From an uncultured Alistipes sp. (GTDB taxonomy: Bacteria; Bacteroidota; Bacteroidia; Bacteroidales; Rikenellaceae), in assembly GCA_934754975.1 (NCBI GenBank), contig CAKVKI010000063.1, forward strand, positions 1 to 11,517: a DNA stretch of 11,517 nt, read 5' to 3'. How positions within the stretch are numbered: the first letter of the stretch is position 1; each line of letters begins with the position of its first letter. The notes beneath the pieces are model-generated. The model did not search any database. It had not been told where the DNA came from and saw only the letters and a program-made list of their open reading frames with translations. A program made the position numbers and the translations under genes. Below, piece by piece: positions 1 through 6,686 of the stretch.

Positions 1-151
1 GGTAACTAATTCTTTTATCTTTGATATGTTTTACACATCTTTCTGTTTATTTTCTGTTTGCACACGGTATGCGTAGTGATACGTGTACGACCCGAGACCC
101 GCCCCTTTTTTCTGTTAAAATTTCAAAACACCACATATATTATTCCGGCGG
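1..151. other. AT-rich intergenic region downstream of dnaG
   Basis: No gene is supported here. The stretch is clearly more AT-rich than the flanking dnaG coding DNA. It contains an imperfect hairpin (arms 62-70 and 79-86, one bulged base, 8-nt loop). The hairpin is not followed by a T-run on either strand, so it is not a convincing terminator. A TATCTTTG at 16-23 (plus) fits the Bacteroidetes -7 consensus, but nothing recognisable lies downstream of it. The end of the dnaG transcript cannot be placed from this sequence. Confidence 0.6.
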
Positions 152-2125
152 CTACAGGATCAGCCGCTGCAATTTTCTTGCAATGGTCACCTTCACCTTG
201 TTGAATCCGGCCAGCCGCTGGATCACCTCGTTCTGCTGCTCCTCGGTCAGGCTCTCGTCGGCAAGTTTGGCCTGCCACTCCTTGATATAACCTTCGATCA
301 CCTTCGACTTGTAGAGCGTCACGGCTTTCGGCACGCCCACGGCCAGCATCTCGGCATCGGTGTCGATATGAATCTCCTTGCGGCGCCACAACTCGCTGGG
401 AACGTAATTGTCGTCCGACGTGAGGATATCCACCGACACGTTGCACACCTCGGGATCGGGATGGTTCAGGAAGAAATGCGCCGGGACCTCCTTCCCGGCG
501 CCGAGCAGTTTCCACTGCTCCCGGTAGGTCGCCAGAATCTTGTCGTAAAGCGGATTGCGGAACGAAAGGCCGTCGTTGTCCAGCTCCATGAAGATCACCT
601 CGGCGACGTTGCACGCCACCATCGTACGCCCCTCCTTGAAGTCGAACGAGCAGTGGCCGTACTTCAGCAGGTATTTCACCAGTTCGCGTTCGAGCGCCTC
701 GACGCTGCTTCCGGCGCGGACCTGCTTCACGTACTCCACCTCCGGCTCCCGCACTTCGGCGCGTCGCTGGGCTGTCTGGCGACGGACGAATTCGTCCGTC
801 TCGCGGTCGCCCGTGGTGGACATGCGCTTGCGGGCCACCTCCGAGATGAGGATATTCTCGTCGATGTCCATGATGCGGGCGCACTCCTTGATATAGACCG
901 ACCGCTGGATCGGGTCGGGGATCTGGGCGATCGACTGCACCATGTCGCCGATAAGGGCCGCCTTTTTGATCGGGTCGCCCTCGGCGTCCTGCAGCAGCAG
1001 TCTGGCTTTAAAGGCAAGGAAGTCCTGTTCGTTGGCGCGGATATACTCCTGTAGTTCGGCGGCCGTATGCGCGCGGGCGAAGGAGTCGGGGTCTTCGGGT
1101 TCGGGCAGCAGCACCACGCGCACGTTCATGCCCTCCTTGAGGATCATGTCGATACCGCGCAGCGAAGCGTGGATACCCGCCGAGTCGCCGTCGTAAATGA
1201 CGGTGATATTTTTCGTAAAGCGGTTCAGCAGGCGTATCTGATCGGTCGTAAGCGAAGTGCCGGACGAGGCGACGACGTTTTCGACGCCCGCCTGGTGCAT
1301 CGAAATCACGTCGGTATAACCTTCGACCATAATGGCGAAGTCGAGCTGCTGGATCGCCTTCTTGGCGAAATAAAGCCCGTAAAGCTCCCGTTTTTTGCTG
1401 TATATCTCGCTCTCGGGCGAATTCTGGTACTTGGCGACCGTCTTTTCGGTGCGCAGCGTACGGCCGCCGAAAGCGACGATACGGCCCGAAATATTGTGGA
1501 CCGGGAAGATCACGCGGTCGCGGAAACGGTCGCGGAGCGATCCGTCGCCCTCGCGTTCGAGCGAAAGTCCCGTCGAAACCAGAAATTCCTTCTTATACCC
1601 CGCCGCCAGCGCGTCTTTCGACATCCGGTCGCCGCGGGCCGGGCAAAAGCCGAGTCCGAACTTTTTGATCGTGGCGTCGGTCATCCCGCGCTTCTGGCGG
1701 AAGTAGGTCATGCCCACGCTCATCCCCTCGGTTTCGTGGTGGAGGTAATTGGCGAAGTAATCCGCCGCCCAGCCGTTGAGCGCGAACATGCTTTCGCGGT
1801 CGTCGTTGCGGCGCACCTCCTCGTCGGTCATCTCCTTCTCCTTGACCTCGATGCCGTAGCGCTTGGCCACCATCTTCAGGGCTTCGGGATAGGTGATGTT
1901 CTCGTGTTCCATCAGGAAGGTGACGGCGTTGCCGCCCTTGCCGCAGCCGAAGCATTTATAGACGCCTTTCGAAGGCGAGACGACGAACGAGGGGGTCTTT
2001 TCGTTATGGAACGGACAGCAGGCCTGATAGTTCACACCTTTGCGCTTGAGCGTAACGTATTCGCCGACGATATCTACGATATTGGCGGCGGCATAAATGC
2101 GGTCTACTGTTTCCCTGTCGATCAT
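152..2125 (-). CDS. dnaG: DNA primase DnaG
   Basis: DnaG synthesises the short RNA primers used by the replicative polymerase and works at the fork with the DnaB helicase. The 657-aa product has the full family layout. Residues 37-61 form the N-terminal zinc-binding domain (C37, H40, C58, C61, with the CPFHNEKTPSF motif). The RNA-polymerase core follows, with a TOPRIM fold marked by EGYTDV at 268-273 (catalytic E268) and DGDSAG at 312-317 (metal-binding D312 and D314). The C-terminal part, from about residue 450, is divergent and would hold the DnaB-binding region. Length is usual for Bacteroidetes primases. The start fits the conserved N-terminus (MIDRETVDRIYAAANIVDIV) and lies 5 nt after a -7 box, so the mRNA probably has almost no leader. 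The gene is separated from the lipoprotein gene upstream by a terminator and so is likely transcribed on its own. It ends in TAG. Identification is secure. Confidence 0.97.
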   Translation of the reverse strand: MIDRETVDRIYAAANIVDIVGEYVTLKRKGVNYQACCPFHNEKTPSFVVSPSKGVYKCFGCGKGGNAVTFLMEHENITYPEALKMVAKRYGIEVKEKEMTDEEVRRNDDRESMFALNGWAADYFANYLHHETEGMSVGMTYFRQKRGMTDATIKKFGLGFCPARGDRMSKDALAAGYKKEFLVSTGLSLEREGDGSLRDRFRDRVIFPVHNISGRIVAFGGRTLRTEKTVAKYQNSPESEIYSKKRELYGLYFAKKAIQQLDFAIMVEGYTDVISMHQAGVENVVASSGTSLTTDQIRLLNRFTKNITVIYDGDSAGIHASLRGIDMILKEGMNVRVVLLPEPEDPDSFARAHTAAELQEYIRANEQDFLAFKARLLLQDAEGDPIKKAALIGDMVQSIAQIPDPIQRSVYIKECARIMDIDENILISEVARKRMSTTGDRETDEFVRRQTAQRRAEVREPEVEYVKQVRAGSSVEALERELVKYLLKYGHCSFDFKEGRTMVACNVAEVIFMELDNDGLSFRNPLYDKILATYREQWKLLGAGKEVPAHFFLNHPDPEVCNVSVDILTSDDNYVPSELWRRKEIHIDTDAEMLAVGVPKAVTLYKSKVIEGYIKEWQAKLADESLTEEQQNEVIQRLAGFNKVKVTIARKLQRLIL

Positions 2126-2130
2126 ACCTG

Positions 2131-2138
2131 CAAAGGTA
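2131..2138 (-). promoter_or_regulatory. dnaG promoter -7 box (TACCTTTG)
   Basis: Read on the minus strand, TACCTTTG matches the Bacteroidetes sigma-ABfr -7 consensus TAnnTTTG exactly and ends 5 nt before the dnaG ATG. Transcription would start at or just before the start codon. No convincing -33 TTG-type element is visible at the usual spacing. The box lies between the upstream terminator (2172-2203) and dnaG, which is where an independent promoter would be expected. Confidence 0.7.
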
Positions 2139-2171
2139 GGAAAAAATCAAATGTTCCGGGTTGTCCCGCCG

Positions 2172-2203
2172 AAAAAAAGAGGGGACGAATTTCCCGTCCC
2201 CTC
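2172..2203 (-). terminator. Intrinsic terminator of the lipoprotein gene
   Basis: On the minus strand a perfect 9-bp stem GAGGGGACG / CGTCCCCTC (2203-2195 pairing with 2187-2179) closes a 7-nt loop and is followed directly by seven T residues (2178-2172). It begins 20 nt after the lipoprotein TAA stop (2224) and lies 34 nt upstream of the dnaG -7 box. It therefore ends the peptide/lipoprotein transcript and insulates dnaG from it. Confidence 0.92.
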
Positions 2204-2223
2204 CTTAAGATCGCCGTAAACGC

Positions 2224-3843
2224 TTACAGAATCAGTCCTGTTACCGTAAAACCGGAAGCATTGCCCGACCGGGTGACGCCGAGCGTCGTCAGTGCGGAAC
2301 CGGTCACATTGAGCGACGTCAGCGCCGTATTGTTCGTTACGGTCACATGAAGCAGTCCCACGCAATTCTGCAGGCTGACGGTCTTGATGTTCGGATTGCC
2401 GGTGCAGGTGAACGACAACCAGCCCGAAAGCGCCACGCCGTTCGAAACCAGATTCTGAACCGTAGCTGCCGCAGGAATCGTCAATGTTTTGGTCACGGCA
2501 TTGACACTCTCGACCCCATTGACCAGATTGAGCGACACCAACGCTTTCAGACCGCTGATATCGAGTGTCACGAGCGGATTGCCATAACATTTCACGCTCG
2601 TCAGCAGGATGTTTTTGGACAGGTCGAGCGACGAAAGCTGGTTCGAAGCCAGATTAAGAGACAGCAATGCCGTATTGGCTGCAAGATTCAGCCCGGAGAG
2701 TTGGTTTCCCGAAAGGTCGAGGTTCGTCAGCAGCGTAAGCTTGCCCAAATCGGCAGAAACGAGGTTGTTGTTGGCGGCCTTCAGCGTCACCAGTGCCGGG
2801 AACCGGTCGAGACCGACCAGCGAAGCGATATTCTTGCCCGACACGTCGAGCGAAGTCGCCGTAAGGCCCGCCGAAGTAATGGACACCTTACCGGAAACCG
2901 CATCGAGGATGGAGACGATCCCGAGGTCCTGAAGCGCATTGCGCAGGTTGCCGTCGGGTATCGTGGTTACGATCGAAAGATTGTCGATGGTCAGCGCCGG
3001 AGCGGCATATACTTTATTGGCCGCATAGGAAGCGCCGGAGTTTTTGGCCGATTTGCTGACCTGCCCCTTGTCGGTTACGAACGTAAAGGTATAACCCTTC
3101 GTGTAATCGAGGGCCGGCACGGCGATATAGAAGGTTTTGGGTGCGGCGGTCAGCTCGACGCCCGCACCGAGATCGAGCGTGGTGGTCTTGCCCGCACCGG
3201 TATAGGAGACCGCTGGCGTCGCACCGCTCATATCGACGACCATCGCTCCGGAGACCGTTTCGTTGTTGTTGCCCTTGAATTCGATCTGCTGCAGATTGAC
3301 CGTTCCGCTCAGCGCCGAACCTTTGGAGAGGGTCAGTTTTACGACCGAAAACAGGTTCCTGAACTGCAAGTTGAGCGCGCCGTAATCCCCCGCATATTTC
3401 GCAAACAGGGGGATGCCCTTATAACCCGCCGCAACATAATTCTGGACAGCGGGAAAAGTCGTCGTGACGGCCTGCCCCGTAACGGATACGGACGAAGCAT
3501 AAGGATAATAGGCGACACAGGTCACGGCGCCGCTGAGGGCCGTGTTGAGCGTGCCGGTATACCGCACGCGCGTTCCGTCGGAGGAGAGAGAGCCGTCCTC
3601 CTGCATAAAATGCAGGTTGCTGTTATCCGGGCCGAAGCTCAGGCCCACTTCATCGCCGGCATGCCAGACCGACTTGGCGCCGTCGTATCCGCCGCGCGAT
3701 ACGGCGTCCGTTTCGGTTTCCTGCGTTCCCGCATCGAAATTCAGTACGAGGCGGTCGTCGCCGCCTTCCGGCAAAACCGCATTGTCCTTGGAGCAGGCGG
3801 CCAGCGCGGCTGCCGCTGCGAAACAGAAAATAATTCTTTTCAT
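2224..3843 (-). CDS. Fimbrillin-like / leucine-rich-repeat lipoprotein
   Basis: This is a 539-aa predicted lipoprotein. The N-terminus has a short charged start, a hydrophobic Ala-rich stretch and the lipobox LAAC with lipidated C17. It is followed by S-K-D, resembling the Lys/Asp-rich surface-export signal of Bacteroidetes lipoproteins, so the protein is probably surface-exposed. Residues about 30-285 resemble the fimbrillin (FimA/Mfa-like) family, with VWHAGDEVGLSF at 59-70 and LNLQFRNLFSVVKLTL at 157-172. Residues about 295-445 form an LRR domain in which the xLxLxxN core recurs at 353, 374, 395, 416 and 437, an exact 21-residue period. Weaker repeat-like sequence runs from about 475 to 525. 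I see no anchor or catalytic domain. It lies 22 nt downstream of the 41-aa peptide gene, probably co-transcribed, and ends at a strong terminator. A role in adhesion or pilus structure is plausible but inferred. The ligand is unknown, and the LRRs could bind host or bacterial surface molecules. Confidence 0.9.
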   Translation of the reverse strand: MKRIIFCFAAAAALAACSKDNAVLPEGGDDRLVLNFDAGTQETETDAVSRGGYDGAKSVWHAGDEVGLSFGPDNSNLHFMQEDGSLSSDGTRVRYTGTLNTALSGAVTCVAYYPYASSVSVTGQAVTTTFPAVQNYVAAGYKGIPLFAKYAGDYGALNLQFRNLFSVVKLTLSKGSALSGTVNLQQIEFKGNNNETVSGAMVVDMSGATPAVSYTGAGKTTTLDLGAGVELTAAPKTFYIAVPALDYTKGYTFTFVTDKGQVSKSAKNSGASYAANKVYAAPALTIDNLSIVTTIPDGNLRNALQDLGIVSILDAVSGKVSITSAGLTATSLDVSGKNIASLVGLDRFPALVTLKAANNNLVSADLGKLTLLTNLDLSGNQLSGLNLAANTALLSLNLASNQLSSLDLSKNILLTSVKCYGNPLVTLDISGLKALVSLNLVNGVESVNAVTKTLTIPAAATVQNLVSNGVALSGWLSFTCTGNPNIKTVSLQNCVGLLHVTVTNNTALTSLNVTGSALTTLGVTRSGNASGFTVTGLIL

Positions 3844-3865
3844 AATAAGTTGTTTGCCGATTGTT

Positions 3866-3991
3866 TCAGGACCAATAATCCCCCGATTCGTTTACTTCTT
3901 CAGGATTGTCGATCGCTGCGGATGCCGCGAATCCCCGTTCGACCGTAGTTTGTACGATCGCCACAATTGGTGGCTGATACTCTTTTTTCAT
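3866..3991 (-). CDS. Small conserved-type peptide upstream of the lipoprotein
   Basis: A 41-aa peptide begins MKKEYQPPIVAIV, continues VERGFAAS at residues 17-24, and ends in an acidic tail closing in GDYWS. I recognise this pattern (MKK start, aromatic and Pro, short hydrophobic run, V-E-x-G-F-x-A-S, acidic tail with Trp) from many short unannotated Bacteroidales ORFs, often near fimbrillin or lipoprotein genes. That is from memory, not a search. I see no signal peptide, membrane segment or known domain. The frame stays open upstream to an ATG at 4102, but that extension crosses the inverted repeat, lacks family-like sequence and is probably not translated. The ATG at 3991 is preceded by A/T-rich sequence, as is usual for Bacteroidetes. 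The stop lies 22 nt before the lipoprotein start, so the two probably share a transcript. Function unknown. Confidence 0.72.
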   Translation of the reverse strand: MKKEYQPPIVAIVQTTVERGFAASAAIDNPEEVNESGDYWS

Positions 3992-4031
3992 GGTTTGTGC
4001 TTGGTTAAAAAATGACTTGTACGCAATGGCT

Positions 4032-4086
4032 GCCATGTGTGGGATAACAATTTTCAGCTTCCCGAATCCGTTATTACACACATGGC
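4032..4086. repeat. Long inverted repeat (hairpin) in the divergent gap
   Basis: The left arm 4032-4048 (GCCATGTGTGGGATAAC) and right arm 4070-4086 (GTTATTACACACATGGC) are complementary at 15 of 17 positions: ten outer pairs, two mismatches, then five inner pairs. The spacer is 21 nt. In minus-strand RNA the structure would sit 40 nt upstream of the small-peptide ATG, and on the plus side it ends 46 nt before the uvrB -7 box. It could be a dyad operator for a dimeric regulator or a leader-RNA hairpin. There is no T-run to make it a terminator. Confidence 0.75.
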
Positions 4087-4132
4087 GGAATGAAACCAGC
4101 AACTAACCTGCCATTAGGAATAAATTATTTTA

Positions 4133-4140
4133 TAACTTTG
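4133..4140 (+). promoter_or_regulatory. uvrB promoter -7 box (TAACTTTG)
   Basis: TAACTTTG is an exact match to the Bacteroidetes -7 consensus TAnnTTTG and ends 4 nt before the uvrB ATG, so the transcript would be leaderless or nearly so. The DNA just upstream is very AT-rich. No clear -33 element is seen at the usual distance, and no LexA-type operator is recognised. Confidence 0.7.
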
Positions 4141-4144
4141 TCAC

Positions 4145-6220
4145 ATGGATTTCAAACTCGTATCGGATTACGCCCCGATGGGCGACCAGCCGGAAGCGAT
4201 CGAACAGCTTGTCGGCTCGATTCGTCACGGCTCCAAACATAACACCCTGCTGGGTGTCACCGGTTCGGGAAAAACCTTCACCGTGGCCAACGTCGTCGCA
4301 CAGCTGAACCGTCCGACGCTGGTCCTGAGCCATAACAAGACCCTCGCGGCGCAGCTTTACGGCGAATTCAAGAACTTCTTTCCCGAAAACGCCGTGGAGT
4401 ATTTCGTATCCTATTACGATTACTACCAGCCGGAGGCTTACCTGCCTTCGACCGATACGTTTATCGAAAAAGACCTTTCGATCAATGCCGAAATCGAGAA
4501 ACTGCGTCTGCGTACCGTGTCCACGCTGCTGTCGGGACGCCGCGACGTGATCGTCGTGTCGAGCGTGTCGTGTCTCTACGGTGCAGGCAATCCGGCGGAT
4601 TTCCACGCCACGGCGATCGACATCAGGGTCGGACAGATCGTCAGCTACAAACACTTCCTGTACAAACTGGTCGAAGCGCTCTACACCCGCACCGAGCGGG
4701 AGATGGAGCCTGCGACGTTCCGCGTGAACGGCGACACGGTGGATATCATGGCGGCATTCGGCGAATTCGGCAGCCAGTGTTTCCGCGTGATGTTCTACGA
4801 CAACGAGATCGAGGCCATCCAGACCATCGACCCCGTGACGGGACAGCGCATCCATTCGCTCGACAACCTGACGCTTTATCCCACGAGTCTTTTCGTAACC
4901 ACGAAGGAGCGTATCAACGGCGCCGTACAGCAGATATACCTCGACCTGGGCAGGCAGATCGAATTCTTCGAGCGGGCAGGGCGGCCGACGGAGGCCCAGC
5001 GCATCAAACAGCGCGTCGAATACGACATCGAGATGATCAAGGAACTGGGCTACTGCCCCGGCATCGAGAATTACTCGCGTTACTTCGACGGCCGCAGCGA
5101 GGGCACGCGCCCGTTCTGCCTGATCGACTATTTCCCGAAAGATTACATGCTGGTCGTGGACGAGAGCCATGTGACCATCCCGCAGGTACACGCCATGTTC
5201 GGCGGCGACCGCGCGCGCAAGGAGAACCTCGTAGAGTACGGATTCCGGCTCCCGGCGGCCAAGGACAACCGTCCGGTGACCTTCGCCGAGTTCGAACAAC
5301 TGCAGGGCACGTCGATCTACGTGAGCGCGACGCCGGCGGATTACGAACTGATGAAGAGCGAAGGCGTGATCGTCGAGCAGCTGATCCGCCCCACGGGACT
5401 GGTCGATCCGCCGCTCGAAGTGCGCGTAACGGTGAACCAGATCGACGACCTGCTCGAAGAGATCGACAAGCGGGTGAAGAACGACGACAAGGTGCTCGTG
5501 ACGACCATCACCAAACGGATGGCCGAAGAGCTGTCCAAATATTTCGACCGCGTGGGGGTGCGCAACCGCTACATTCACTCGGACGTGGATACGCTGGAGC
5601 GCATTCAGATTCTGGAGGACCTGCGGGCCGGCATGTTCGACGTGCTGGTAGGCGTGAACCTGCTGCGCGAAGGGCTGGACCTGCCCGAAGTGGCGCTGGT
5701 GGCGATCCTCGACGCCGACAAGGAGGGATTCCTGCGCAACGTGCGGTCGCTGACGCAGATCGCAGGGCGCGCCGCGCGTCATTCGCAGGGCAACGTGATC
5801 CTCTACGCCGACACCTGCACCGACTCGATGCGCTACGCCATCGAGCAGAGCAACCGCCGCCGCGAGAAACAGGTGCAATACAATATGGAACACGGCATGC
5901 TGCCGCGCCGCGCGCAGAGGAGCGGCTCGGGACAGAGTACGCTGCTGACCACGCGGACCGACGTGCCGGAGATAGCAGCGGTCTACCCCATCGCCGAAGA
6001 TCATTACATGGCGGCGGCGGACGTGCAGAAAACTTATGCCGCGAGCGAAAACCTCGATGCGCTGATCGTCAAGGCGCGCGAAGACATGGAGCGTGCGGCC
6101 AAATCGCTCGACTTCCTCGCCGCGGCGAAATTCCGCGACCGGATGTACGAACTGCAAAAACTCAAGGAAGAGACCGGCAATGGAAATTCCCGCAAAACAA
6201 CACGCCATGAAACGCTGTAA
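4145..6220 (+). CDS. uvrB: Excinuclease ABC subunit UvrB
   Basis: UvrB is the helicase-like damage-verification subunit of nucleotide excision repair. It is loaded by UvrA and recruits UvrC for incision, and it acts in the cytoplasm on DNA. The 691-aa product is full length for the family. Visible motifs are Walker A GVTGSGKT at 37-44, the beta-hairpin/YxPxAYLPSTDTFIEKD region at 86-110 that clamps the damaged strand, the DEAD-type box VDESH at 338-342, motif VI QIAGRAARH at 538-546, and the C-terminal UVR coiled-coil that contacts UvrC at about 638-676. Motif VI is slightly divergent from the common QTIGRAARN form, but the arginines are kept. The ATG at 4145 gives the usual N-terminus (FKLVSDYAPMGDQPEAI). 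The 3' end overlaps the next gene by 14 bp, indicating co-transcription. No sign of transfer or damage to the gene. Confidence 0.98.
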   Translation: MDFKLVSDYAPMGDQPEAIEQLVGSIRHGSKHNTLLGVTGSGKTFTVANVVAQLNRPTLVLSHNKTLAAQLYGEFKNFFPENAVEYFVSYYDYYQPEAYLPSTDTFIEKDLSINAEIEKLRLRTVSTLLSGRRDVIVVSSVSCLYGAGNPADFHATAIDIRVGQIVSYKHFLYKLVEALYTRTEREMEPATFRVNGDTVDIMAAFGEFGSQCFRVMFYDNEIEAIQTIDPVTGQRIHSLDNLTLYPTSLFVTTKERINGAVQQIYLDLGRQIEFFERAGRPTEAQRIKQRVEYDIEMIKELGYCPGIENYSRYFDGRSEGTRPFCLIDYFPKDYMLVVDESHVTIPQVHAMFGGDRARKENLVEYGFRLPAAKDNRPVTFAEFEQLQGTSIYVSATPADYELMKSEGVIVEQLIRPTGLVDPPLEVRVTVNQIDDLLEEIDKRVKNDDKVLVTTITKRMAEELSKYFDRVGVRNRYIHSDVDTLERIQILEDLRAGMFDVLVGVNLLREGLDLPEVALVAILDADKEGFLRNVRSLTQIAGRAARHSQGNVILYADTCTDSMRYAIEQSNRRREKQVQYNMEHGMLPRRAQRSGSGQSTLLTTRTDVPEIAAVYPIAEDHYMAAADVQKTYAASENLDALIVKAREDMERAAKSLDFLAAAKFRDRMYELQKLKEETGNGNSRKTTRHETL

Positions 6221-6545
6221 AATCACCATTCTCAAAACGACGCTCCACGAGGACCTTGCCCGCGAATATGCCGGACCGGGGTTTACGAAGTGCCCCATGA
6301 TGCGCGAAGGGCAGGTATTTTACGCCGATTATGCAAAGCCCGCAGGATTCTGCGACGAGGCGTGGAAAGCCGTATACCAATACGTATTCGCCCTCTCCCA
6401 CGGCGCCGGGCGGTTCTATTACGGGGACTGGATCACCAAAGAGGGAGTCGCCGTCTGTTCGTGCAACGACGGACTGCGCCCGGTAATCATGAAGATCGAA
6501 CGGACGGACGAGGAATCGACGCCCGATTACGAGCCGGTGCGGTAA
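6207..6545 (+). CDS. TIGR04076 family protein, function unknown
   Basis: A 112-aa soluble protein matches, from memory, the TIGR04076 family: the KCKITVLK-like start (here MKRCKITILK), a FTKCPMM block, the GQVFYADYAKPAGFCDEAWK block (about 36-54) and the C-S-C-N-D-G-L-R-P-V-I signature at 84-94. Five cysteines (C4, C29, C49, C84, C86) invite a metal-binding or redox reading, but no activity is established to my knowledge. I chose the ATG at 6207 because it gives the family N-terminus. The frame is open further upstream (ATGs at 6180 and 6093) but those residues are out-of-frame uvrB sequence. The start overlaps the uvrB end by 14 bp, so translation is probably coupled. The link with repair may be only positional. 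Confidence 0.88.
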   Translation: MKRCKITILKTTLHEDLAREYAGPGFTKCPMMREGQVFYADYAKPAGFCDEAWKAVYQYVFALSHGAGRFYYGDWITKEGVAVCSCNDGLRPVIMKIERTDEESTPDYEPVR

Positions 6546-6686
6546 CCGGAGTGCGGAACGGCGGCAAAACAACAGCAAGAACCGGCAGCCACAGAACGGC
6601 GGGACAGCGCACAACGGAATCACTGCAACGGCAAATCGCAGAGTCGGCTATAATAGAGTAAAGACCGGGGTGTATCGGGCAGGCCG
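6546..6686. other. Convergent gap between the TIGR04076 and gtrA-like genes
   Basis: This 141-bp gap lies between two gene ends facing each other. Open frames crossing it on both strands show no recognisable protein and are continuations of non-coding frames. I looked for a stem followed by a T-run on either strand and found none, so termination here is probably factor-dependent or outside the gap. Confidence 0.5.

Larger units (their letters stand above)
3992..4144. promoter_or_regulatory. Divergent control region, peptide/lipoprotein and uvrB
   Basis: This 153-bp gap separates divergent genes and should carry both promoters. The uvrB -7 box is clear at 4133-4140. No good TAnnTTTG box is visible on the minus strand for the peptide gene, so its promoter may be weak, activator-dependent or read by another sigma factor. 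The centre of the gap holds the long inverted repeat listed separately. Confidence 0.6.

Noticed and set aside
61..118. Terminator after dnaG formed by the hairpin at 62-86 and the T-run at 108-113
   Set aside because: The T-run is 21 nt from the hairpin and on the plus strand, the wrong orientation for dnaG, and the stem is bulged and weak.
1067..2350. A 427-codon plus-strand frame antisense to dnaG
   Set aside because: Same antisense effect of GC-rich codon use; no recognisable domain, while the minus strand encodes a complete primase.
2347..3948. A 533-codon plus-strand frame antisense to the lipoprotein gene
   Set aside because: It crosses the lipoprotein and peptide genes on the opposite strand, is Arg-rich with no family resemblance, and has no promoter or plausible start.
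4041..4055. GGGATAACAATTTTC resembles half of the E. coli lac operator
   Set aside because: Only one half-site matches, the lac dyad is absent, no LacI-like gene is near, and the real symmetry here is the longer 4032-4086 repeat. Probably coincidence.
4032..4086. Invertible promoter (phase-variable switch)
   Set aside because: The spacer is only 21 nt, too short to hold a promoter or to be a usual invertase substrate, and no recombinase gene is nearby.
3992..4102. N-terminal extension of the small peptide to the ATG at 4102 (78 aa)
   Set aside because: The added residues run through the inverted repeat, look unlike the recognised peptide pattern, and the internal ATG at 3991 gives the typical MKK start.
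4130..6298. A 722-codon open frame antisense to uvrB
   Set aside because: It mirrors uvrB exactly, is rich in His, Arg, Val and Asp as expected from reading GC-rich coding DNA backwards, and resembles no protein. uvrB itself has every family motif.
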